5,199 nt of DNA from Kiritimatiellia bacterium (GTDB lineage Bacteria; Verrucomicrobiota; Kiritimatiellia; SLAD01). The stretch spans positions 1-5,199 of the forward strand of contig SLLF01000381.1 in assembly GCA_007134175.1 (NCBI GenBank). The letters are read 5' to 3'. The notes below the pieces were generated by a model. It worked only from the letters and a program-made list of their open reading frames with translations. It was not told where the DNA came from and searched no databases. Of this stretch, positions 1 to 4,863 are shown piece after piece; position 1 is the stretch's first letter; each line of letters begins with the position of its first letter. Both the position numbers and the translations under genes were made by a program.

Positions 1-1
1 A

Positions 2-95
2 GTCGAGACATCTCCGTCTTCGCCAACCACCGTCGGTTCTTTAGGAGCGTAGCGAAGCGACGTCGAGACATCTCCGTCTTCGCCAGTCACCATCG
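2..95 (+). repeat. Two direct copies of a 34-bp repeat, 60-bp period
   Basis: Bases 2-35 and 62-95 match at 31 of 34 positions; the first 24 bases (from gtcgagacatctccgtcttc onward) are identical. The 26 bases between them contain ggagcgtagcgaagcgac, which leads into the second copy. The first copy begins at the window edge, so the array may continue to the left. This looks like a dispersed intergenic repeat family rather than a coding tract. Two copies with imperfect ends do not support a CRISPR. Confidence 0.8.
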
Positions 96-136
96 CATCG
101 GGAAGGGATTTAAAGGCGACACAGCTTGGCGGCAAA

Positions 137-174
137 CGAGATTTTTCGACTACGCTGCGCTCCGCTCAAAATGA
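137..174 (-). repeat. Inverted copy of the left-edge repeat element
   Basis: Read on the minus strand, this stretch has the same modular order as bases 44-75 on the plus strand: a GAGCG-AGCG-AGCG run, then GTCGA, then an A-rich ATCTC end. The two copies differ at scattered positions but keep block order and spacing, so they form a diverged inverted pair around bases 76-136. The flanking tcaaaatgaca resembles the edge of common intergenic repeats in environmental bacteria, from general recall. No transposase or clean target duplication is visible, so mobility is not shown. Confidence 0.55.
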
Positions 175-266
175 CAGCAGGCGAGCGTGCGGCTTATCAC
201 GCTGTCCAGTGCAGCCGGGTCTGTGGGATCAGTCATCTGCCTGACACTAGAACTGTAGTCGGAGTA

Positions 267-273
267 AAGGAAG
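267..273 (+). promoter_or_regulatory. Ribosome binding site of the 280-1422 oxidoreductase
   Basis: The purine-rich aaggaag ends six bases before the ATG at 280 and fixes that start. A second ggag at 261-264 is too distant to be the main site. No convincing -35/-10 pair was found between the repeats and the gene. Confidence 0.6.
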
Positions 274-279
274 AGTTCG

Positions 280-1422
280 ATGAAAACAGTCCACATTGGA
301 GCAATCGGTTGCGGTAATTTTGGATTGTCCATTATCCGGAAACTGCTGGCGTGTGACAATCGGCTGAAGGTCTCGGCGATCTACGACCCTGACCCCCGCT
401 CGGTAGCGGATGCGAAGGCGCTGCTGGGGGCGGATATAACGGTTTGCGCCGATCATCGCGAATTGGTGAACCTGCCTCATCTGCAGTGGGTCATGATCGC
501 TTCCTGGAACTGTTATCATGCCGAGCAGGTCATCGACGCTTTCCAGGCCGGGAAGCATGTATTTTGCCAGAAACCACTGGCGTTGTCCGCAGCCGAAGGC
601 CTGGCGATGAAGCAAGCCTGGGAAAAGAGCGGCAAGATGTTCACGATCGGCTTCACGCTACGTTATTCCCCGCACTACCGAAAGATCAAGCAGGTGGTGG
701 CGGAAGGGGCCATCGGGCAGATCCTCAGCATGGAATTCAATGAGACACGGGATTTCAATCACGGGGGGTACATCATGGGCAATTGGCGGCGGTTGCGCAA
801 AAATGCCGGGACGCACCTGTTGGAGAAATGCTGCCATGACATCGACCTGGTGAATTGGATTGTCGGCGCGCGGGCCCGGCGCGTCGCCTCGTTCGGGGGG
901 TTGGATTTCTTTCTTCCTGAGAATGAACACCGTATTAACGAAATTCCCCCGCGTTCCGACGGCAAGCGGGCCTATTGCACCAGGAGCGGATTGCGGCGGA
1001 GCGTGGAGAATCCCTTCACGGCGGAAAAAGACATAACCGACAACCAGGTGGCCCTGCTGGAATACGACAACGGTGTCCGGGCGACGTTTCACACCAACTG
1101 CAATGCGGCCATTCCGGAGCGGCGAATGTATATCCTGGGCACATTAGGTGCCCTGCGGGCGGACGTCTTGACGGGCACCATTGAAATGAAGCGAATCGGT
1201 TTCGATGCGGAACTCGAATGTCTTTCAACGGAAGGAAAGGGCGGGCACGGGGGCGGTGACCAGGTGCTCACCGCCGAACTGGCGGACAGTATGTTGCGCC
1301 ACACGCCCCCGTCGGTCGGTCTGGTGGAGGGTTTGGAAGCGGCGATTACCTGTTTTGCCGTGGATGAAGCGTTGGACACCGGTACGGTTGTCGATCTCAG
1401 CCCCTATTGGGAAGCATTCTGA
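280..1422 (+). CDS. Gfo/Idh/MocA-family NAD(P)-dependent oxidoreductase
   Basis: This 380-residue cytoplasmic protein has the family's usual length and two-domain order. The N-terminal Rossmann fold carries the dinucleotide loop G-A-I-G-C-G-N-F-G (residues 7-15) and an acidic residue after strand 2 (YDPD, 35-38). The family's EKP motif appears as QKP (97-99), with K98 the expected catalytic lysine. The C-terminal alpha/beta domain has E-K-C-C-H-D-I-D (182-189). By motif alignment with inositol dehydrogenase, H186 is the catalytic histidine and E182 sits where an aspartate is common. Residues about 205-255 form a long, polar, Arg-rich insertion. The family oxidises or reduces sugars, inositols and related polyols; the substrate cannot be read from sequence. 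The ATG is chosen because aaggaag (267-273) lies six bases upstream. No transporter, kinase or isomerase neighbour helps assign a pathway. The stop lies one base from the gcvT relic on the opposite strand. Confidence 0.93.
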   Translation: MKTVHIGAIGCGNFGLSIIRKLLACDNRLKVSAIYDPDPRSVADAKALLGADITVCADHRELVNLPHLQWVMIASWNCYHAEQVIDAFQAGKHVFCQKPLALSAAEGLAMKQAWEKSGKMFTIGFTLRYSPHYRKIKQVVAEGAIGQILSMEFNETRDFNHGGYIMGNWRRLRKNAGTHLLEKCCHDIDLVNWIVGARARRVASFGGLDFFLPENEHRINEIPPRSDGKRAYCTRSGLRRSVENPFTAEKDITDNQVALLEYDNGVRATFHTNCNAAIPERRMYILGTLGALRADVLTGTIEMKRIGFDAELECLSTEGKGGHGGGDQVLTAELADSMLRHTPPSVGLVEGLEAAITCFAVDEALDTGTVVDLSPYWEAF

Positions 1423-1423
1423 C

Positions 1424-1528
1424 TCAAGACGGCGCCGTGCGGGCGGTGCCGTGCGTGTAGAACGGGGGGGCGGCCCTCGATTTCACAGGGGGAGCCGGGC
1501 CACACGACATCGCCGGTGCGGGCGGCCC
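1424..1528 (-). pseudogene. Relic of the 3' end of a gcvT gene, two internal deletions
   Basis: Three blocks match the 3' end of the gcvT gene in this window: 1499-1528 with 3120-3149 (29 of 30 bases), about 1475-1498 with 2997-3020 (most bases), and about 1438-1470 with 2931-2962 (one substitution plus one extra G). On the minus strand they encode ARTGDVVW, PGSPCEIE and PPFYTHGTARTAPS-stop; the intact gene has ARAGDVVW, PGTPCEIE and PPFYTQGTAR. Relative to that gene the relic lacks 99 bp and 30 bp, both multiples of three. An extra G in the run at 1464-1470 then shifts frame. The first 290 or so residues of the T-protein are absent, so it cannot be functional. Several differences are synonymous or conservative (TGC/TGT, Thr/Ser), so the source was a diverged homologue under coding selection, not a fresh copy. 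Its stop, after TARTAPS, may show the ancestral end of this gcvT type. Confidence 0.85.
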
Positions 1529-1668
1529 AGTGAACCGTAGAGGCCAATACTGAGTAGCTGCGAGTCTCCGACCTGGGGGTTGAACCGCATGTTTTGTAAT
1601 ACGTCTCAAGTGCTATTTCATTTCTTAACCTTGTTTGATACAATGGGATGTTGTATCTGTGCGTAGAG
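1529..1668. other. Intergenic stretch before the small-gene/NTase cassette
   Basis: No supported gene or RNA is visible here. The left part (1529-1590) lies between the edge of gcvT homology and the AT-richer promoter-like DNA. Bases 1588-1644 are clearly richer in A and T than their surroundings and hold the candidate extended -10 of the cassette. The base-composition break fits a separately acquired cassette, but no attachment site or direct repeat marks its edges. Confidence 0.5.
1636..1644 (+). promoter_or_regulatory. Candidate extended -10 promoter of the small-gene/NTase cassette
   Basis: TGATACAAT matches the extended -10 form TGnTATAAT with one change. It sits in an AT-rich stretch 25 bases before the ATG at 1669. 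The -35 position (about 1616-1621) is poor, which extended -10 promoters tolerate. Transcription would begin near 1651, so the upstream ATG at 1648 would lie outside the transcript or at its very end. This supports the 1669 start. No operator palindrome was identified. Confidence 0.4.
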
Positions 1669-1905
1669 ATGAGTGTTGCAAAGCATATGCGTAATTGGCC
1701 GGACGAGTGGCTGGAATGGGTAAAACTCACGCCGATCGAACGGTTCCGGCAAAGTGAGATTTTTTTTGCGCAGTACCTGGCGTTAGGAGGAAGCCTTGAT
1801 CCCGACCCCGATCCGACAAGTCCTTTCTACCATGCAGGCGAATGGAATCCGAGCGCTGCTCATGGGCGGTCAGGCCTGCGTGTTCTACGGCGCGGCGCAA
1901 GTTAG
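1669..1905 (+). CDS. Small 78-aa protein, putative partner of the following nucleotidyltransferase
   Basis: The protein begins MSVAKHMRNWPDEWLEWVKL and has three regions: a Trp-rich N-terminus (residues 10-17), a predicted helix TPIERFRQSEIFFAQYLAL (21-39), and the turn-rich LGGSLDPDPDPTSPF (39-53). A basic tail, HGRSGLRVLRRGAS (65-78), ends it. The LGGS-DPxPDPxSPF pattern is one I recall from short proteins directly upstream of nucleotidyltransferases, where a toxin-antitoxin-like role is suspected. That is family recall, not proof. The last 110 bases lie inside the next gene in another frame. The start at 1669 is preferred to 1648 because of the promoter position and because MLYLCVE adds nothing family-like; its Shine-Dalgarno is weak (tagag close to the ATG). 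The true C-terminus is uncertain: the overlapped part could be real or read-through of the NTase gene. No enzymatic motif or membrane segment is seen. Confidence 0.65.
   Translation: MSVAKHMRNWPDEWLEWVKLTPIERFRQSEIFFAQYLALGGSLDPDPDPTSPFYHAGEWNPSAAHGRSGLRVLRRGAS
1786..1790 (+). promoter_or_regulatory. Shine-Dalgarno that sets a TTG start for the nucleotidyltransferase
   Basis: A strong ggagg ends five bases before TTG at 1796, the first start-type codon at proper spacing. The next ATG in frame (1832) would lose the first helix. The motif is formed by the two Gly codons of LGGS in the overlapping small gene, so translation of the second gene is initiated from within the first. Confidence 0.75.
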
Positions 1906-2548
1906 CAAGGATGTCGATCTGCTGGTTCTGGCGGATGGGGAAAATTTTGCCCGTTTGGCCCGCGCATTGAAGGATCTGGACGCGCATCGTATTGCGGTGC
2001 CTCGATTTGATACCGGCCTGCTTGAGCGAGGACATGCCATTCATTATCGGTGCAAAGCCCCCGGTGTCGAGGGGTTGCGAATCGACATTATGAGCAAGCT
2101 GCGCGATCTCCCGGACTTCGAATGCCTCTGGGAACGAAGGACCGTCATCGAAGACGAGGGAAGGGTCACCTTCAATTTGATGGCGGTTCCCGACCTTGTC
2201 CAAGCAAAGAAGACCCAGCGCAGCAAGGATTGGCCCATCATCGAAGCCCTGGTGTCGATTCATTATGCGGAGAATGCAGATGCGCCTACGGGCGCTTTCA
2301 TTGATTTCTGGCTCAAGGAGGCGAGGACGCCCGAAATGCTGTTGGATCTGTTGGAGCGTTTTCCCGCAGACTACACCAGAGTCGAACAGGAACGTACGTG
2401 TCTCTCCATCGCCCGCAGCGGAGATCTCGACGCATTACGCGAAGTCTTGGACCGGGAGATCAGAGAAGAGCAAGCCAAAGACCGTCGTTACTGGGATCCG
2501 CTGAAGCGCGAAATCGAAGCCTTCCGGCACGACTCAGACCATCTTTAA
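1796..2548 (+). CDS. Nucleotidyltransferase-fold protein (DUF6036/AbiEii-like), possible toxin component
   Basis: This 250-residue protein has the polymerase-beta-type nucleotidyltransferase signature. GGQACVFYGA (24-33) is the helix-capping glycine motif, KDVDLLV (38-44) supplies the first two metal-binding aspartates D39 and D41, and LRIDIM (94-99) supplies the third acidic residue D97. LVQAKKTQRSKDWP (134-147) is the basic motif typical of stand-alone NTases of the DUF6036/AbiEii/MNT type. The C-terminal third (165-250) is helical and charged. Such proteins may transfer nucleotides to RNA or to a partner protein; in AbiE and MNT-HEPN systems they act as toxin or antitoxin. No AbiEi-type winged-helix antitoxin or HEPN gene is adjacent, so the 78-aa protein is the only candidate partner. 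All catalytic acids are present, so it looks active. The TTG start is chosen for the ggagg five bases upstream. Its stop overlaps, tail to tail, the stop of the SDR remnant. Confidence 0.85.
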   Translation: MIPTPIRQVLSTMQANGIRALLMGGQACVFYGAAQVSKDVDLLVLADGENFARLARALKDLDAHRIAVPRFDTGLLERGHAIHYRCKAPGVEGLRIDIMSKLRDLPDFECLWERRTVIEDEGRVTFNLMAVPDLVQAKKTQRSKDWPIIEALVSIHYAENADAPTGAFIDFWLKEARTPEMLLDLLERFPADYTRVEQERTCLSIARSGDLDALREVLDREIREEQAKDRRYWDPLKREIEAFRHDSDHL

Positions 2549-2741
2549 CCTTCATCCACATAAAGGACATGGCCGTTGACGTAGTTGGATGCGGCGGATG
2601 AGAGAAAGATGGCGGTGCCAACCAGTTCCTCCGGATCGCCCCGGCGGCGGCCAGTCCTTTTGCGATGGTCAGCCCCAGCCCCCGGCTGGATCCGGTAACC
2701 AGAATGCATTTGCCGTTTATATCGAACAGATTGTTGGTCAT
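2545..2741 (-). pseudogene. Short-chain dehydrogenase/reductase remnant, middle deleted
   Basis: On the minus strand, ATG at 2741-2739 opens MTNNLFDINGKCILVTGSSR and continues GLGLTIAKGLAAAGA (35 residues). This is the N-terminal strand and TGxxxGxG cofactor loop (T16, G17, G21, G23) of an SDR. At about 2640 the sequence jumps, with a frame change, to GDPEELVGTAIFLSSAASNY and then VNGHVLYVDEG, which is the typical SDR C-terminus. About 190 of the usual 250-260 residues are missing, including the catalytic Ser and the YxxxK pair, so it cannot be an active enzyme. A GGGGCGA match is shared by the two joined coding contexts, suggesting deletion at short homology. The stop follows VDEG directly, earlier than in most SDRs, so the 3' tip may also be lost. 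GGAG (about 2750-2747) sits correctly for the ATG, and the preceding fragment ends in an ATGA overlap. The original gene was probably co-transcribed with an oxidoreductase. Confidence 0.85.
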
Positions 2742-2917
2742 AATGCGCTCCATACGTTGTCGTCCTCCAGCGCGATCTCCGGATGGCCGATATTCGCCAT
2801 GGTGGCCTCAACCGACGCAGCAGGTCCCACCTGATAAGTTAGTAAGTCAATATAATGAAAGCCGTGGGCCACGGTCACACCACTGTCCGATTGCCGTTCG
2901 TCGCGCCAGCCGCTGGC
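2739..2917 (-). pseudogene. Internal fragment of a second Gfo/Idh/MocA oxidoreductase
   Basis: A minus-strand frame from about 2917 to the TGA at 2740-2738 reads SGWRDERQSDSGVTVAHGFH, then YIDLLTYQVG, ATMANIGHPEIALEDDN. This is the middle of the C-terminal domain of a Gfo/Idh/MocA enzyme: a W-R stretch, the small-residue loop before the catalytic H-x-x-D-L-L, the V/I-G turn, and the VEDxN strand. The Rossmann domain and the last 100 or so residues are absent. It differs clearly from the intact protein at 280-1422 (HGFHYIDLL against EKCCHDIDL), so it derives from another subfamily, not a duplicate. Its left part is read in another frame as the C-terminal tail of gcvT. Both ends are junctions: with gcvT near 2918-2935 and with the SDR leader near 2742-2760. 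Confidence 0.75.
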
Positions 2918-4005
2918 GGTGCAGTATTCCTGCGGGCGGTGCCTTGCGTGTAGAACGGGGGGCGGCAAAGCGTGGCCGGGAGTCGTTGGCTGCGGACCTC
3001 GATTTCGCAGGGAGTCCCGGGCTCGGCGGCTTCGGTGGATACATACGCCAAGGCTATGGCCACGCCCAGGCTGGGCGCATACGAGCCGCTGGTGACCGTG
3101 CCGATAGGGGTGGTGCCGTGCCACACGACATCGCCGGCGCGGGCGGCCCGTCGTGATTCCAGCCGCAGGCCCATCAGTTTTTCGGCGGGACCGCTCTCCA
3201 GTACGCGTTGGACGGCCTCCCGCCCGATGAAGGATTTATCCAGCTGCATAAAGGAACGGCCGGCAGCGGCCACGGGGGAACGATCCGGCGTTAGCTCATG
3301 ACCGTGCAGCGGATACCCGATTTCCAGTCGCAACGTGTCGCGCGCGCCTAACCCGGCCGGCTGGAGCGCACCGGGGGCCAGCAGTGTCCGCCAGGCGGCT
3401 ACGGCAATGTCCACGGGCAAATACCATTCGTAGCCCCATTCTCCCGTGTAGCCCGTCCGGCTTAGCAAAGTGGTTGTGCCGTCGTAGGTCCAGTGGGTCG
3501 CGCGGAAGTATTTAAGGTCGGGCAAGGTCACGCCCAACGCCTCCTCGGTCAGCGCGCGCGAGGCGGGGCCTTGGATATCGATCTTGGCGGTCTGATCCGA
3601 CACATCCGTGAACGTGGTGGACCGCTGGCAATGTTCCTGAATCCAGGCCGCGTTAGTCGTGCGGTTGGCGGCGTTGACCACCAGATAAAAGTGGTCGGGA
3701 CCAAGGCGGTAGCAGGTGAGGTCGTCCAATACGCCTCCGGCCGGATTCAATAGATAGCCGTAGCGGCATTGGCCGACGTCCAGCGACGCGACCGCTTGCG
3801 TGACAAGTTGCTCCAAATCCTGTTCGGCGGTGGGCCCGCGCAGCTCGAATTCGCCCATGTGGCTGATGTCGAAAACCGAGGCCTGCTGCCGTGTATGGAG
3901 ATGTTCCGGCACAATCCCGGTGTATTGAATCGGCATATCCCAGCCGGCAAATGGTGCGATCCTCGCCTGGCCGGTCAGGTGTTCGGTATACAGAATGGTT
4001 TTCAT
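2875..4005 (-). CDS. gcvT: Aminomethyltransferase, glycine cleavage T-protein, with foreign C-terminal tail
   Basis: T-protein takes the aminomethyl group from lipoylated H-protein and transfers its methylene to tetrahydrofolate, releasing ammonia. In the 376-residue product these family motifs are in order: APFAGWDMPIQY (17-28), FDISHMGEF (45-53), GGVLDDL (90-96) with the catalytic Asp among its aspartates, VNAANR (110-115), RTGYTGEWGYE (183-193), GLGARDTLRLE (218-228), GTVTSGSYAPSLG (302-314), EIEVRSQRLPATLCRPPFY (334-352). The core is intact and probably functional. Members normally end just after the PFY motif; here about 24 residues follow, most read out of frame from the oxidoreductase fragment, so the native stop was lost. 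ATG at 4005 is chosen over 4056 because MKTILYTEHL is the usual T-protein start and a weak purine-rich site (aagaag) precedes it. No gcvH or gcvP lies beside it, though they commonly follow gcvT. Confidence 0.94.
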   Translation of the reverse strand: MKTILYTEHLTGQARIAPFAGWDMPIQYTGIVPEHLHTRQQASVFDISHMGEFELRGPTAEQDLEQLVTQAVASLDVGQCRYGYLLNPAGGVLDDLTCYRLGPDHFYLVVNAANRTTNAAWIQEHCQRSTTFTDVSDQTAKIDIQGPASRALTEEALGVTLPDLKYFRATHWTYDGTTTLLSRTGYTGEWGYEWYLPVDIAVAAWRTLLAPGALQPAGLGARDTLRLEIGYPLHGHELTPDRSPVAAAGRSFMQLDKSFIGREAVQRVLESGPAEKLMGLRLESRRAARAGDVVWHGTTPIGTVTSGSYAPSLGVAIALAYVSTEAAEPGTPCEIEVRSQRLPATLCRPPFYTQGTARRNTAPPAAGATNGNRTVV

Positions 4006-4080
4006 GCGGTCTTCTTGTTTGATTTGATGAAGCGGTCCTTGTAGAGTAATCGACAACTATTTTTAAGCGAGGGTTTTATT
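4006..4080. promoter_or_regulatory. Divergent intergenic region between gcvT and the UVR-motif gene
   Basis: These 75 bases must hold the promoters of both divergent genes. A plus-strand TTGATG (4024-4029) with a 17-base spacer leads to TAATCG, a weak -10 only. The minus strand offers no better pair. No glycine-riboswitch-like structure fits in so short a space, and no clear inverted repeat was seen. Confidence 0.35.
4069..4073 (+). promoter_or_regulatory. Shine-Dalgarno that sets a TTG start for the UVR-motif gene
   Basis: The gaggg lies seven bases before TTG at 4081 and no ATG in this frame is nearby. The downstream sequence is family-like from the second residue, so the TTG start is well supported. 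Confidence 0.65.
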
Positions 4081-4863
4081 TTGAGTAAAGATATAGCGCA
4101 TCTGATTGAGGATTGGGCATTCGATCCGGCGCGGGTGTCGGCGCGCTGGGTAAAGGGACGGGACGGCGGCACCAAGATCCAGTTGCGGCTGGATCTGGGG
4201 TTGTTCCAGATGGAGCCGAATGGACGGCCCGACGGTCGGCGCCCCCATGGGTACCCGACGCTGCTGGACTACTATTTAACACTGGAGCGGACCACCCAGG
4301 GCTCGGCTTTCCCGGAGCTGGACGATGAGGCGTGTGCGGGATTGCAGCAGGAGGCGGTGCAGTTCTACTACCGCTATCTGGCGCTTTACGCCTTGCGCCA
4401 TTACGAAGGCGTGATTCGCGATACGCGCCACAACATGATGATTGTGGAGCTGGTGGAGCGCCACGCGGCAGACGAGGATCTGGCTTGGGAGTTCCTCCAG
4501 TTTTATCCGTATATGCGGATGATGCACGCGCGGGCGGCGGCCGATCAATTCGTGGCCGATGGACGCGGCGAATACGAAATGGCGATACTGGCCGTGGAAC
4601 AGGGCCTGGCCGATATCCGTGCGTTCTGGAAGAAGCACGACGATACGGAATACGACGAAGATGTGACCACCGACGAGGAGGAGGTGCTGGGCGATCTGCT
4701 GACGGAGCTGCGCCAGCGCAAGCCGAAGAGCCCGGAGGACCGGCTGAAGGAGGACTTGCAGCGGGCGATTGCGGTGGAGAACTACGAGAAGGCCGCGACC
4801 CTGCGCGACACGCTGCGGCGCATGGAAAAGAAGGAAGCGAAACCGTTGCGGAAGGATTCCTGA
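4081..4863 (+). CDS. UVR-motif (UvrB/UvrC-type) protein of unknown function
   Basis: The 260-residue soluble protein has three parts. Residues 31-65 (KIQLRLDLGLFQMEPNGRPD, then GRRPHGYPTLLDYY) form a distinctive conserved-looking block that I recall from hypothetical proteins of the Planctomycetes-Verrucomicrobia group. Residues 78-185 are alpha-helical, rich in Tyr, Arg and Glu (QFYYRYLALYALRHYEGVIR; FLQFYPYMRMMHARAAADQF), and may form TPR-like helical pairs. Residues 221-250 (RLKEDLQRAIAVENYEKAAT, LRDTLRRME) are a UVR motif, the coiled helical hairpin by which UvrB and UvrC contact each other; it also occurs in McsA and Clp proteins. An acidic linker (186-205) precedes it. There is no nuclease or helicase domain, so it is not UvrB or UvrC itself. 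UVR suggests protein-protein contact; no biochemical role can be assigned. The TTG start is chosen from gaggg seven bases upstream. The gene overlaps the next one by a single base (TGATG), implying translational coupling. Confidence 0.85.
   Translation: MSKDIAHLIEDWAFDPARVSARWVKGRDGGTKIQLRLDLGLFQMEPNGRPDGRRPHGYPTLLDYYLTLERTTQGSAFPELDDEACAGLQQEAVQFYYRYLALYALRHYEGVIRDTRHNMMIVELVERHAADEDLAWEFLQFYPYMRMMHARAAADQFVADGRGEYEMAILAVEQGLADIRAFWKKHDDTEYDEDVTTDEEEVLGDLLTELRQRKPKSPEDRLKEDLQRAIAVENYEKAATLRDTLRRMEKKEAKPLRKDS

Noticed and set aside
2..95. Possible CRISPR array
   Set aside because: Only two copies with mismatched ends, one 26-base gap that is itself part of the repeat, and no cas gene.
247..615. 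Minus-strand open frame across the oxidoreductase start
   Set aside because: Overlaps a well-supported Rossmann domain and shows no recognisable motif.
658..1092. Minus-strand open frame inside the oxidoreductase
   Set aside because: Antisense shadow; the plus-strand frame carries all family motifs.
1429..1438. acggcgccgt palindrome after the oxidoreductase as a terminator
   Set aside because: No T-run follows, and the palindrome sits at the edge of the gcvT relic, so its origin is explained by that coding tail.
1483..1590. 35-codon minus-strand frame starting MRFNPQVGDSQLL
   Set aside because: Too short, no RBS, and its second half reads the gcvT relic out of frame; it might be a scrap of another gene but cannot be supported.
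1648..1668. ATG at 1648 as start of the small gene
   Set aside because: It lies only four bases after the candidate -10, outside or at the very end of the transcript, and adds seven non-family residues.
2972..3753. Plus-strand open frames opposite gcvT
   Set aside because: All lie antisense to a gene whose motifs are continuous on the minus strand.
4003..4056. Upstream ATG at 4056 as gcvT start
   Set aside because: It adds 17 residues with no family match, and no Shine-Dalgarno precedes it; MKTILYTEHL at 4005 is a typical T-protein start.
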